A DNA stretch of 64,000 bases from Homarus americanus (GCF_018991925.1 NW_024735516.1:107501-171500), one strand, 5' to 3'. Counted from the first letter of the stretch, positions 46,770 to 58,048 are shown. A program made the numbers and translations. Notes: generated by a model not told the origin, from the letters alone.

Positions 46770-46904
46770 CCACCTGGGTAAAATTCCACTAACATCCAGA
46801 CACCTTTAAGAATATTAAGAAAGGAAGATGCTGTTGGATATTACCAGGCAGATATGCTGCCAGACTTTCAACACACCCTTACTAACTTTCTTGCTGCTTC
46901 TTCC

Positions 46905-47582
46905 CGCTTTCATCTCGCAAGTGATTCAATGCTTCATTCCTAAGCGCTCGGTGCTTCATTTCGTAAGTGCTTTACCGCTTCATTTCGTAAGTGCTTGAGT
47001 TCTTCATTATATAACTGCTTCAGTGCTTCATTTCCTAAGTGCTTTAGTGCTTCCTTAATCTATTTAGTGATGCCTCGGTGTTTCTTTTATCCCGTAAGTG
47101 CTTCATCTCACAAGTAATTGCCTGCTTCTTTCGGCTCATAAGTGATTCAGTGCTGTATCTCCCAAGTGCTTTAGTGTTTTATTTATCGCATAAAGTATTT
47201 AATTCATTTCGAACGCATTACGCTGTTTCTTTCAAATACAATTCAATGCTGCTTTCATGTAGGCCAGTGCTTCAAATTATGTAGGTCAGTGCTTCCTTCA
47301 TGTAAGTCAGTGCTTCCTTCATGTAGGCCAGTGCTTTCTTCATGTAGGCCAGTGCTTCCTTCATGTAGGTCAGTGCTTCCTTCATATAGGTCAGTGCTTC
47401 CTTCATGTAGGTCAGTGCGTTTTTTCATGTAGATCAGTGCGGTTTTTCATGTAGATCGGTGCTTCCTTCACGTAGGACAGTTCTTCCTTCTTGTCGTCAA
47501 TGCTTCCTTAATGTAGGTCAGTGCTTCCTTCGGGTAAGTTGTTGCTTCCTTCGGGTAAATTGTTGCTTCCTTCATGTTTGGT
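46905..47582. repeat. Two related 20-21-bp minisatellites
   Basis: 46905-47200: degenerate GTGCTTCATTTCGTAAGT units. 47262-47582: GTGCTTCCTTCATGTAGGTC units, about 14 copies. The shared GTGCTTC core suggests common origin. Confidence 0.88.
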
Positions 47583-47652
47583 CAAGCGTCGTCAGCACCG
47601 TAACGTGAGGTACACCGCTAACTGCAGGACGAACTAGGGGGGAGGGGGGGGG

Positions 47653-47726
47653 ATGCCTCGGGAGCGAACCAGGGACCATTAGGATAAGAAGCGAGAGGTG
47701 TATCCACTCAGCCGCCGTACCCCTCC
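47653..47726 (-). mobile_element. tRNA-like sequence (Ser/Leu-type A and B boxes), SINE head
   Basis: On the minus strand GGCGGCTGAGTGGATACACC (A box) and CTGGTTCGCTCCC (B box) are well formed, with an anticodon-arm-like CTTCTTATCC between. Acceptor pairing is not convincing and a G-run follows, so a tRNA pseudogene or SINE head is more likely than a functional tRNA. Confidence 0.5.
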
Positions 47727-48322
47727 AGGAGAACAGGGTGACAGATCATTGTAAAAAATCCAACAGTCAGGGCCATTATGTCTTAACTACACGTCGTTCC
47801 AATGTATCTTGTCTTCATGTGACATAATGGGCCAAAAGTCCTATCTGTGAGTTCAGTTGGATGAGCTAAAGTGCCTTTTTGTAACAGCTAGACTCTCCGG
47901 GTGCCATGAGGAGGTACACGGCCAAGGCACCGGGGCCGTCAACACAAGCCCCTCTCTACCGTCAGTGCTGGAGCAGTACGACCCGGCAGGCGGTGTGTCT
48001 TGTGCTTAACCCTGCATAAAGAGTCCCTACCAGGTAATTACTGTGGTTTCAGAACAAATGGTCACATCAAAGCACTCGGTTAAGTTAATGCTAAAACAGC
48101 TGACACGACTATCTATTGGGGCGAAGCGTTATGTTCACATTCTGAGCCAAATGGGAGCAAATATTAGTTCAATTACTCAGCAGGAGGAAGGCAACAATGG
48201 GAGCCAGGATCTGCCAACACCGGGGTGGCGGGACGCTACCGCAACACCACGTATTTTCAGCAAATAATGACCACCATCAGCTGGGAGGGGTTACCAGGCC
48301 ACTCCGGGATAAGTAGCTCCAC
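47727..48322. other. Unique DNA
   Basis: A 74-codon frame at 48043-48267 (LKQLTRLSIGAKRYVHILSQ) has mixed composition but no recognised family. Confidence 0.35.
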
Positions 48323-48324
48323 AT

Positions 48325-48483
48325 ATCGTAAATAAACATAGTATTAACATATCGTAAAATAAACAGAGTATTAACATATCGTAAAATAAACATAGTATTA
48401 ACATATCGTAAAATAAACAGAGTATTAACATATCGTAAAATAAACATAGCATTAACATATCGTAAAATTAACATAGTATTAAA
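48325..48483. repeat. 27-bp satellite, 6 copies
   Basis: AACATATCGTAAAATAAAC followed by ATAGTATT or AGAGTATT; the two variants alternate strictly in the middle copies (54-bp dimer). Confidence 0.92.
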
Positions 48484-48840
48484 ATAATAACCTTTCCATG
48501 TACTGTAGAGTTAAAATGCAAACAAGGAACATTCTCTCCGCTGATCAAGCTGTACCTGTGTGATGGATTACGAATAACCGATGATATTTGATTGACGACG
48601 GATAATTGACGTGATGGGTGACGGATAATGGATGTTATCTGACGGATGATGGATGATGAGGGAGGGTTTTGTTGAAGGCAGCACACGGGCACAATATCTG
48701 ATGAAGGGAACACAGGGGCACACTCTCCCAGGTAGTGGAATGTGGAGGGGGCGGTGGAGGGGTCGGGGATGGGGGGTGGAAGTGTGAGGGTGGGGGCGGT
48801 AGAAAGGGAAGGGGGTGGTGATGGGGAAGGGGGGGGGCCA
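48484..48840. other. GATGG-rich and G-rich sequence
   Basis: Degenerate GACGGATAATGGATG words at 48550-48660, then a strongly G-rich plus strand at 48740-48840 with many GGG runs (G-quadruplex potential). Confidence 0.55.
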
Positions 48841-49287
48841 AGGGTTCCATTACCATACCACTTGGCTTTAAGGGTTCCATTTGTATTCAGAAACAGCTGT
48901 ACACCTCACTCCGGGGTCCACCACAGGGAAGCCGCTACTCTGTATGTACACTAGGAGACGCCACAACAATACCGGGAAAAATTACTTTCTGCCTTTCTCT
49001 CAGCTCAATACACTCTCTCTGTTCTCCTTCCCCTCCCATCTATCTCTTTTTTTATCTCTTCTATAAATATTTACTTTTATTTTTCTTCATCTACTATTCA
49101 CTCCTTCTTACTAAGGTTCCATATTTGTTGACCCTCTCCACTCTCATCATACATCTGTCTTTTATCATTTAGTTGTTAATTACGTAACACAGGTGGGTAC
49201 AGGTGGAACCAGACATTGACCTCTTGATAGTAAACATTACATTGGGATAAGTCTCCAGAAGCCATTGGTGTACAATTACCTAGAAAG
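48841..49287. other. Unique DNA, pyrimidine-rich patch
   Basis: CT-rich stretch at 48990-49110. No gene recognised. Confidence 0.4.
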
Positions 49288-49331
49288 ATGATCACCTGAA
49301 GATTAACTAACCTAACCTAACCTAACCTATT
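49288..49331. mobile_element. Half foldback element, copy 7
   Basis: AGATGATCACCTGAAGATTA is followed directly by (CCTAA)n; the other arm is absent. Confidence 0.55.
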
Positions 49332-49568
49332 ACCACAACCATCACCATTACCATCACCACCTATCACCACCACCACCCATCACCTTAACTCCCTTCCATC
49401 AACAAAGTGTCTTACTCCAATACCATACCATTTCAAGATGACTCTCGTGGTCTTGTAATGAAGGTAAACCGCGACCCTAAAATGTGGCCCAACTAATTAC
49501 AGGTTTACAATCATAAAGGTAATTAACATGTCATTTGATCCTTAGTATTTTTAGCGTCTCCGGTTAAT

Positions 49569-49571
<3 letters not shown>
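49332..49571. other. (ACC)n-type patch and unique DNA
   Basis: CACCATTACCATCACC triplets at 49333-49385, then unique sequence. Confidence 0.5.

Positions 49572-49608
<37 letters not shown>
49572..49608. repeat. (GA)n microsatellite
   Basis: Eighteen GA units. Confidence 0.95.
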
Positions 49609-49609
<1 letters not shown>

Positions 49610-50814
49610 GCGCAATAGAACTTAACTTTTGTGAGCTATAACTTGAGGAACTTGTATTTATAAGTTCTTCAGTAAATTATTTAACACTACCTAACATAAC
49701 ATCATAATATAACAATAATAAACAATAGTCTTAATTCTATTACTTAACAACACTCAAACAACAACTTAACAACAACAAAAATATATAAAATACTGTCTTA
49801 GCAACGTTACGAGAGCAAACTACTTAACTTTACTATTTAACAACAGCTCGTAAGTAAGTTTAAGAGGAGGGGTGGGTGGGGGGGGGGGCGGTCATCACAT
49901 CCACCCACCCACCCTCCCGGCCCGGGGTCTATTAAGTAAAGATGGAAGGTAATTAAAAATCCCTCACACTAATTACCGGTGGACGTAAAATATCCAGGTA
50001 GCAATTAGTTGTGTGTTTGATGCCACAAAGGAGGAAAATATACCATAAAACATGTAACCCCCGCAACCATGGAGGCGAGATCACGTGATTAGTCTGTTTG
50101 TGCGTGGATATAAGCCCCTTTGGAACTCGTATATGAAGTTACGATTTTATGAACCGTAAAGGGATTAATTAATTAAATTAATACAATTACGAAGCATATA
50201 ACGAGTGCAAAGTGCTTGTGTCTGTTTCTGTTGATATTAATTAATTATAACCTTCTTTTGGTAAATTGATGATGAGAATGTGAAATACAGGGTCCTTAGT
50301 GTGTGTGTGTGTGTGTGTGTAGTAAACCAGCCTTTCTCACCCGACACAACAAGTACACAGTTATAACATCATCAAAGTCATTATGAACAGTACACCCATA
50401 ACCCCAAAAGCCTTTACAACTTACAACCATTTAACTAAAACCATCACCAATGTTATCCAGAAAACTTATTACCTGTATGTTGACGTCTAGAAGTTTTCAT
50501 TTCAATTATATAATTATCGGCATATGTGACATTACCCAGTAAGTTAAAGAGCAACACGGTTTTATATTCTACCAAAGCGATCCTAAAGCTTCCAGCCAAT
50601 TGACCATATCTGCCTCAAAAGGACTGAATAATCTATAATGTGAGATTGAGAAACCATCGACCAGCCAGCCAGCCACACCGGGCCTGTACGGGGATTACCT
50701 TCACATGGACACAGATCTCTCTCTCCTAAGTATGAACACAACAGATCAAATCCTATTGACATCCAGTTTGAATTTCATGTTAATAATGTTAATTTCAGAA
50801 CCACAAGTAAAAAC
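49609..50814. other. 1.2 kb AT-rich unique DNA
   Basis: G-run at 49866-49890; (GT)n at 50299-50320; CCAG repeat at 50660-50675. No gene recognised. Confidence 0.45.
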
Positions 50815-51360
50815 CTTCCCTCCCTAACACGCCTTTCCTCCCTAGCACGCCTTCCCTCCCTAGCACGCCTTCCCCTCCTCAGCATCGCCCTCTCCCTCCC
50901 CAGTGCCTTCCTCCCAGCACGCCTTTCCTCCCTAGCACGCCTTTTCTCTCTCAGCACGCCTTCCTCCCCTAGCACGCCTTCCCTCCCTAGCACGCCTTCC
51001 TCCTAGCACGCCTTTCTCCCAGCACGCCTCTCTCCCCAGCACGCCTTCTCTCCCTAACACGCCTTCCTCCCTAGCACGCCTTTCCCTAGCACCCCCTTCC
51101 CTCCCCAACACGCCATCCTCCCCAACACGCCTTCTCCTAACACGCCTCTCCCTCCCTAGCACGCCTTTCCCTCCCCAACACGCCTTCCTCCCTAGCACTT
51201 CCCTCCCCATTTCCTCCCCAACACGCCTTCTCCTGCCACGCCTTTCCCTCTCAATGCCTTCTCCTCAACATGCCTTCCTCCCAACATCTGCCTCTCCCCG
51301 CACCACGCCTTCCCTCCCTAACACGCCTTCCCTCTCAGTACGCTTTCCCTCCCACTACAC
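50815..51360. repeat. 19-bp C-rich minisatellite, about 29 copies
   Basis: CCTAGCACGCCTTCCCTCC units with CCCAACACGCC variants; indel-rich. Confidence 0.92.
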
Positions 51361-51364
51361 CTCC

Positions 51365-51832
51365 TCTCCCACCTACAACAGTCATCCTCACAGCTACAAC
51401 AGTCACCTACAACAGTCATCCTAACAGCTACAACAGTCACCACATATAGCAGTCATCCACACAGCTTCAATAGGAACCACGTATAACAGTCAACCACACA
51501 GCTACAACAGTCACCAGGTATAACAGTAATCCACACAGCTACAACAGTCACTTAAAACAGTCAACCTCACAGCTACAACAGGCACCTAAAACAGTCAGCC
51601 TCACAGCTACAAGGGGCACCACGCATAGCAGTCATCCACACAGCTATAACAGTCACCTGCAGCATTCATCCACACAGTTACAACAGTCACCTAAACCAGT
51701 CATCCACACAGCTACAACAGGCACCACGTATAACAGTCATCCTCACAGCTACAATACTCACTTGGTGTAACAGTCATCCTCATAGCTACAACAGTCACCA
51801 GGTATAACAGTCATCCACACAGCTACAACAGT
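51365..51832. repeat. 37-bp satellite (with half-units), about 13 copies
   Basis: CACAGCTACAACAGTCACC followed by AGGTATAACAGTCATC; the two halves are themselves related (AACAGTCA). Confidence 0.88.
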
Positions 51833-52240
51833 TGTACTATCTTTTCCTGGGTCACAAAACTCAGTAATATCATAGTCTGTTTGTTAACAATTAATTTAAC
51901 TTTTAAGAGTAGCTGTCCATGTGACGTGGATGGTTGTCACACAACTGGAAACACTGACCAGATGTATTAATGAGAAGAAATTTCATTTGTTGTGAGGGAC
52001 CAAATTATCAGTTATGAGGACAAATGACGTGAAGACTTGTTAGGAATTATCAACATTACCGACAACAATAAACATCATGTGTTTGGAGTTTACAGAAGTA
52101 AATTATATGAGAGTAAGTCCTATAGGCCTGATAATCCCTTAGGGGCAGTATACTGAATAATAAGGCTTAGGCACACATAAAGCCAGGGTGACCGGCACTG
52201 CACCCAACCGCCTGTACTTCCTCAACTGTAAAGTCAGGTA
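51833..52240. other. Unique DNA
   Basis: Nothing recognised. Confidence 0.4.
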
Positions 52241-52444
52241 CAGTTGCGGAAATGTGTTCCTATGCCCCCTGTGGTAACCCGTGTCTCCAAACGGCACCGC
52301 TGCAGTTGTAGTATGAACGGGTATTGGTGGTGTAACGACGGACGTGATTGGTGGATAGGTTTGCTATAGGTCATATACTGTAGGTTGGCCGTTTGGAGAC
52401 ACGCGGGTTACCACAGGGGGTGTAGGATCACACTTCGGCAACTG
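52241..52444. mobile_element. CAGTTGC-type MITE with 57-bp inverted ends
   Basis: The left end is CAGTTGCGGAAATGTGTTCC, then CCCCCTGTGGTAACCCGTG and CTCCAAACGGC. The right end is the inverted complement (GCCGTTTGGAGACACGCGGG, CCACAGGGGG, CGGCAACTG). TA flanks both ends (52239-52240, 52445-52446). At 204 bp it resembles the CAGTCCCC family in size and in its CAGT terminus, so it is probably Tc1/mariner-mobilised. Only one copy was seen here. Confidence 0.88.
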
Positions 52445-52698
52445 TACTTGTCCACAATTGGGTGGACAAGGGGTGCACACCAGCACTGTGTCCCCTCCCT
52501 CACTGTTACTGGGACACTTTTATTACATTATGCACATGAATTACTGATGCCACACTAATCTGCATATCATTAGTGAATCTTAACGTTTCTATTTAGTTTC
52601 CATCAACATAATCTATATATTAATGAAGAAATCTCACGTTAGCGCTAAATAATATTAATGGAATTGATAATTAAATTCACACTTATTAATTTATAATT

Positions 52699-52967
52699 GT
52701 TGTGGTATAAGCGAGCAGCCTCACACTGTGGTATAAGCGAGCAGCCTCACACTGTGGTATAAGCGAGCAGCCTCACACTGTGGTATAAGCGAGCAGCCTC
52801 ACACTATGGTATAAGCGAGCAGCCTCACACTGTGGTATAAGCGAGCAGCCTCACACTGTGGTATAAGCGAGCAGCCTCACACTGTGGTATAAGCGAGCAG
52901 CCTCACACTATGGTATAAGCGAGCAGCCTCACACTGTGGTATAAGCGAGCAGCCTCACACTGTACCA
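52699..52967. repeat. 26-bp satellite, 10 nearly identical copies
   Basis: GTGGTATAAGCGAGCAGCC followed by TCACACT. Copies are almost identical; the only variant (TATGG) recurs exactly 104 bp (four units) apart. Confidence 0.96.
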
Positions 52968-53429
52968 ACTTTAGTGAGTTTCCTTTAATCATTTACACCT
53001 GATTATTTTCATCATATAACAAACAATAATGTATTCCAGGTTTACATTATTTACTATAACACAATATTGACAATTGGGATAACCCATAAATTATCACCAA
53101 CAATATATTGTGTTGTTTTATTTCAAAATTAGCTTAAATATTATATCAACAGTTGTCAGCATCTGTGTCTGGTGCTGTATAATATTTACTCATAAAATGT
53201 GAGAATAAATTGCAAGAGAAGGCAAGGCAATGTCTGAGTAAGGCTGAATTATGTTATGTTTACATTTCAATTCTAAATGTTTTTGTTATTCCTGGTCAAC
53301 CATCTTTCTCAGCAGCGGGGAAAGCCTCACCACCAACTCTACCGCCTCAACCATCAGAAATAAATTATTTTATTCTTATCATTAGACATCAATATTGCAT
53401 GACTCAGTTTATTTCAGGGCATGTGATTT
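52968..53429. other. AT-rich unique DNA
   Basis: A frame with FSAAGKASPPTLPPQPSEIN (53305-53365) follows TTTCTCAG, a possible acceptor, but the evidence is too weak to call an exon. Confidence 0.35.
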
Positions 53430-53505
53430 TTATCTGAAAATGCACTGTATGTACTGTACTGGATGTACTGTATGTACTTTATGTACTGTACGTACATGCT
53501 CCGCC
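53430..53505. repeat. TGTACTGTA-type repeat
   Basis: GTATGTACTGTACTGGATG-type units, related in sequence to the larger pentanucleotide array downstream. Confidence 0.7.
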
Positions 53506-53660
53506 AGTGAGACTAGTTGTGGTCCTGTACGTCTATCTGGTTGTTGACTGTACCGAGTTAAAGGTCTGTTATGTGCAGTTAGTTAGCCTCGTGAGCCACA
53601 CTGACCCACAAGTGAGACACACTGAGTAAATTAACAGTTCCGACCACTTGACATTTTCAG

Positions 53661-53772
53661 GTGTGTGAACTGTGGGACAACACAGGTAATCCTATCACCC
53701 GGGGATCCTTCCGCTGTGTGACCCTGAATAACAACACCGTCCCCGAGGCCAGGCTTTGTGTTGGAGAGTTAC
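53661..53772 (+). CDS. Candidate internal exon, secreted Cys-containing protein
   Basis: TTGACATTTTCAG at 53648-53660 is a good splice acceptor. It is followed by an open stretch with normal codon use and GC content well above its surroundings: VCELWDNTGNPITRGSFRC, VTLNNNTVPEARLCVGELQ. The C-xx-(x)-C spacing around TVPE..LC loosely recalls thrombospondin type-1/ADAMTS-like modules, but that is a guess from a short stretch. The 3' limit is unclear because the exon runs straight into the (CTGTA)n array and no clean GT donor is visible. It may be an exon whose donor side was replaced by repeat expansion, or a gene relic. Confidence 0.32.
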
Positions 53773-53775
53773 AGC

Positions 53776-54990
53776 ATACTGTACTGTACTGTACGGTACT
53801 GTACTGTGCTGTGATGTACTGTGCTGTGCTGTACTGTACTGTACTGTACTGTGCTGTTCCTACTGTACTGTGTACTGTACTGTACTGTGCTGTTCCTATT
53901 GTACTGTACTGTACTGAGCTATGTTGTACTGTATTGTGCTGTGATGTACTGTGCTGTGCTGTACTATACTGTACTGTGCTGTTCCTACTGTACTGTGTAC
54001 TGTACTGCACTGTCTGTACTGTGCTGTTCCTATTGCACTGTACTGTACTGTACGGTACTGTATTGTACTGTGCTATGTTCTACTGTATTGTGCTGTGATG
54101 TACTGTGCTGTACTATACTGTACTGTACTGTACTGTGCTGTTCCTACTGTACTGTGTACTGTACTGTACTGTACTGTTCCTATTGTACTGTACTGTACTG
54201 TACTGTTCTATGCTCTACTGTACTGTACTGTACTGTACTGTACTGTGCTATGCTCTACTGTACTGTACTGAGCTGTGCTGTTCTGTACTGTACTGTACTG
54301 TACTGTACTGTACTCTACTGTACTGTACTGTACTGTACTGTGTTGCGCTCTACTGTACTGTACTGTACTGTACTGTGCTGCACTCTAATGTAGTATACTG
54401 TACTGTATTGTACTTTACTGTGGTGTACTGTACTGTACTGTACTGTGCTGTTCTGTTCTGTTCTGTTCTGTGCTGTACTGTACTGTACTCTACTGCACTG
54501 CACTGTGCTGTACTGTACTGTGAAGTACTGTGCTGCACTGTACTGTACTGTACTTTACTGTGGTGTACTGTACTGTACTGTTTTGTACTGTACTGTGCAG
54601 TGCTGTACTTTGTTGTTCTGTGCTGTACTGAACTGTGCTGTACTGTACTGTGCTATGATCTACTGCACTGTGCTGTGCTGTTCTGTGCTGTACTGTACAC
54701 TACTGCACTGCACTGTACTGTACTGTACTGTGTTCTACTGTGCTGTGCTGTGCTGCACTATACTGTACTATACTGTACTGTACTGCACTGTGCTCTACTG
54801 TACTGTACTGTACTGTGCTCTACTGTACTATACTGGTCTGTACTGTGAAGTACTGTGCTCTACTGTACTATACTGTACTGTACTGTGAAGTACTGTGCTG
54901 CGCAGTACTGCACTTTACTGTGGTGTGGTGTACTGTACTGTACTGTATTGTATTGTATGTGCAGTACTGTACTATGTTGTTCTGTGCTGT
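53776..54990. repeat. 1.2-kb (CTGTA)n pentanucleotide array
   Basis: CTGTA units with CTGTG, CTATA, CTGCA and TTCTG variants fill 1.2 kb. All frames read Tyr/Cys/Thr/Val/Leu repeats (up to about 250 codons), which are artefacts. It ends directly at an inverted end of a CAGTCCCC-type MITE. Confidence 0.97.
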
Positions 54991-54991
54991 A

Positions 54992-55025
54992 CGAGCCCCT
55001 GTAAACGCAAAAGTGAAGGGGATTG
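54992..55025 (-). mobile_element. Solo terminal repeat of the CAGTCCCC-type MITE
   Basis: GAGCCCCTGTAAACGC and AGTGAAGGGGATTG match the right end of the 10.2-kb copy, followed by TA. No left end is present: the pentanucleotide array lies in its place. Confidence 0.8.
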
Positions 55026-55027
55026 TA

Positions 55028-55414
55028 CATGATTGATGAAGTAGCATTAGTTCAGAGGAGCCATATGCCCATTGGAGTGGTAAGGCTCTCTCTCTCTCTC
55101 TCTCTCAGTTGAGCTATAACCTCTGATGTTAGCCAGAATAAATTAACCTAAGTGCGACATCAGTTCCTTTAAGGGTTAATGCTGAAACATGCTCCGACGG
55201 CCAGGAAATTATGCTCTCAGAAATACATTAATTTTCCTATATATAGTTTCTACGAGGTCAAGTTGAACCTCGTTGAGTCAGTCGCTATGCGCTGGTAATT
55301 CTCAATGTATGCAAATTTCTCTCTTACCAGGTAGTAATTACTGTTAATGTACTATTGTTTGTGAAAAAAGTTGTTAGGTTCGGTTAGGTTAGGTTTTTAT
55401 TTGAATCAACACCA
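55028..55414. other. Unique DNA with TC and GGTTA runs
   Basis: (CT)n at 55086-55107; a short GGTTA/GGTTC run at 55374-55396. No gene recognised. Confidence 0.45.
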
Positions 55415-55433
55415 GCGGTGGTGGTAGTAGTAG
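55415..55433. repeat. (GGT/AGT)n triplets at element A 5' junction
   Basis: GCGGTGGTGGTAGTAGTAGG precedes the inferred start of the right copy of element A, the same triplets that flank the left copy. Confidence 0.7.
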
Positions 55434-56014
55434 GCGGCCAGCGAGGCGTGGGTGTGGTGGAGTGTCGTCCCTGATCTAAAGGGTTATTGGAGGGAACATA
55501 TTCAGAGTGTGGGAGCAGGAATTTCACAGTGTGTCGGTAAATATCGGATCTCTCCCTAAGCATTGTCACCAAAGGTTCTTCGCATCCCTTACGGCATTAA
55601 TCGCAAATAGGCCTACTTTGGCGGGCGTGGCCTCGCGACTCTCGCCCCTATGGTCAGTGTTCTACGTTTGCGGTCGCCCCACCCCCAAGTAACGGTCACT
55701 TCATGTAGTGTCGGCCGACCAAGTGAGTATATAAACTAATATTACACCAATGCGACCATAGAAATAATGGTTATTTCTGCCAAGGATATATAAACAAGTG
55801 TTAGGTGTCACAATTCTTGCTCCCAGTGTATCATTCTGATGTGTGGATTGTCGCCCTCAGAGGGGGTGGCGCACGTATGCCCCTACTACCCGGACACAGC
55901 AGCCCAGCCTGTCACCTTTCCGCCCTTTCCTCATAAGAACTAGTTTCTTCTTCTGTATGGGACCAAAGCAGATGTCCGAGGCGGACGTAACTGTCGCCCA
56001 AAGTGCGGAACACT

Positions 56015-56188
56015 ATGCCGGGTAACAGACATTGTTGCGTCTGTGCTAGCCAGACCCAAAATTGCACTAGCTGTGAGTGTGCGAGAAACAACCGACCATG
56101 TATGGTTTGCAAAAAGGGAAACAATTGTCGAAACCCACATGGCAGGGAGCCGACACAGGAGGTCACAGTGGTTATCTCCGGGACCTAA
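56015..56188 (+). pseudogene. Element A N-terminal Cys-rich motif
   Basis: From ATG at 56015 the peptide has nine cysteines in a tight pattern: CCVC, a gap of six, CTSCEC, a gap of six, CMVC, a gap of five, then CRN. This CxxC/CxC layout suggests a zinc-binding or DNA/RNA-binding module. A similar Cys cluster precedes the RT in related proteins of cnidarians, as I recall. After the stop at 56186 the frame is still open from PDDILNDS to VVLINAAPIVADK and then hits the nested insertion, so the original protein probably continued. Confidence 0.6.
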
Positions 56189-56280
56189 CCGCCCGATGAT
56201 ATCCTAAATGATAGCAGAGAGTCTACTCAACCTGAAAATGTAGTACTAATAAACGCTGCTCCAATTGTAGCAGACAAGTG

Positions 56281-56586
56281 ATTGTGGGCCCTTCGTGCCC
56301 GGTGGCGAGTCCAGTGGTACAGTTTACCAAAGCGTGAAAGTTCGAACTCTCGTGCTTGGCTAGCGCACAGTCGCCGGCCGGTTGACAGAGTACAGCGACA
56401 TCGTTTTCCAGCGTAAATAAATTGGTTAATTAATGCCTTCCTAAAGAAACCATCGACATGGGACCAGGCTTATTCCACTCTACGAATTTTTTGCGAATTT
56501 TCCACCAAGTTTGATGAAAAACGATTGTGACGTTTCAGCTGCCCAGAACAGACACACACACACGGCTATTCCTATAGTATATGAGA
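56281..56586 (+). mobile_element. tRNA-derived SINE, full copy, nested in element A
   Basis: The head has A box TGGCGAGTCCAGTGG (56303-56317) and B box AGTTCGAACTCTC (56339-56351), the internal RNA polymerase III promoter. The body runs from CATCGTTTTCCAGCGTAAAT to TTTGATGAAAAACGATTGTG and GCTGCCCAGAACAGACACAC, and ends CGGCTATTCCTATAGTATAT. The body and tail recur at 58049-58268. The 21-bp satellite starts at its very 3' end. Confidence 0.75.
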
Positions 56587-57375
56587 TAATCATGGTCGTG
56601 GTTGTTATAATCATGGTTGTGGTTGTTATAATCATGGTCGTGGCTGTTATAATCATGGTCGTGGTTGTAATAATCATGGTCGTGGGTGTTATAATCATAG
56701 TCGTGGTTGTTATAATCATGGTCGTATGTGTTATAATCATGGTCGTGGTTATAATCATAGTCGTGGTTATTATAATCATGGTCGTGGTTGTTATAATCAT
56801 GGTCGTGGTTGTTATAATCATGGTCGTGGTTGTTATAATCATGGTCGTGGTTGTTATAATCATGGTCGTGGTTGTTATAATCATGGTCGTGGTTATAATC
56901 ATGGTTGGTTATAATCATGGTCATGGTTGTTATAATCATGGTCGTGGTTGTTATAATCATAGTCAATAATCATGGTCGTGTTGTTATAATCATAGTCGTG
57001 GTTGTTATCAATCATGGTCGTATGTATTTATAATCGTGGTCGTGGTATAATCATAGTCGTGGTTATTATAATCGGTCGTGGTTGTTATAATCATAGTCGT
57101 GGTTGTTATAATCATGGTCGTGGTTATTATAATCATGGTCGGTTGTTATAATCATGGTCTTGGTTATAATCATAGACGTGTTATAATCATGGTCGTATGT
57201 TGTTATAATCATGGTCGTGGTTGTTATAATCATAGTCGTGGTTGTTATAATCGTCGTGGTTGTTATAATCATGGTCGTGGTTGTTATAATCATGGTCGTG
57301 GTTGTTATAATCATGGTCGTGGTTGTTATAATCATGGTCGTGGTTGTTACAATCATGGTTGTGGTTGTTATAATA
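56584..57375. repeat. 21-bp satellite, about 37 copies
   Basis: ATAATCATGGTCGTGGTTG followed by TT, with CATAGTC variants; irregular in the middle (56890-57190). Open heptapeptide frames (NHGRGCY) are artefacts of the 21-bp period. Confidence 0.95.
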
Positions 57376-58048
57376 AGTGTCTCTTTCTTCTTTATGTTTT
57401 ATCTCATTATTCTTATTCTTTTTACCTACATTTAACCGACTAATTTCTACATGTTATCATCCAAATACTTGTTCTGATTTTTGTTTCACTTATCGCTGTA
57501 CTTCCTTTGTCTCTTTCTCTAGTCTCCTTCTCTACTAGCCTTCTATACCATTCTTATTCTGTCCTTCCATCCCTCCATTCATACCTCCACCTCTCACTAT
57601 CCCTCTCTCCCATCTCTTTTCCTCGCCTCTTAAGGATAATAATTCTTCAGTCTCTCTTCTTCTCCTTCTCTTCTCCCTTTCTATCTTCTCCATGCATTCC
57701 TGTTATTATCTTTTTCTCTCTTCTATTTTTCCATGTACAGTCAGCCACAGGACTATGTATACTGTACACACTGTAGCTGTAAGGTCCGAAAATGGTCTGG
57801 TAACGTTGAAACTGCGCATCCAGACGCATGATGAAACTCGGCTCCCCCCCACCTGTTATCTCTAACTATTTTCTGTTTCCCCTTCTTTATTCTTCTATTT
57901 ACTCATCTTCCTTCCTTTACTAATCCAAACAGCATTAAAAAAGTAGGCTAAGAAATAAAATGGGGGGAAGAGGAGGGAGCCGTACGATAACTGCAATCGT
58001 GGGCTGACAGCATACAGGGAATGAGGGTGCGCCAAGTCCGTAGACTTG
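57376..58048. other. Pyrimidine-rich unique DNA
   Basis: TC-rich plus strand at 57490-57725; the remainder is unique. Part of the insertion inside element A. Confidence 0.5.

Noticed and set aside
47653..47726. Functional tRNA-Ser or tRNA-Leu gene
   Set aside because: A and B boxes are good, but acceptor and T-stem pairing are poor and no terminator T-run follows, so it was called a SINE head or pseudogene.
53821..54888. Tyr/Cys-rich frames of 150-250 codons
   Set aside because: Translation of the (CTGTA)n pentanucleotide array; not proteins.
56535..56966. Asp/His/Tyr/Asn repeat protein (NNHDHDY)
   Set aside because: The 21-bp satellite read on the minus strand; unit length divisible by three.
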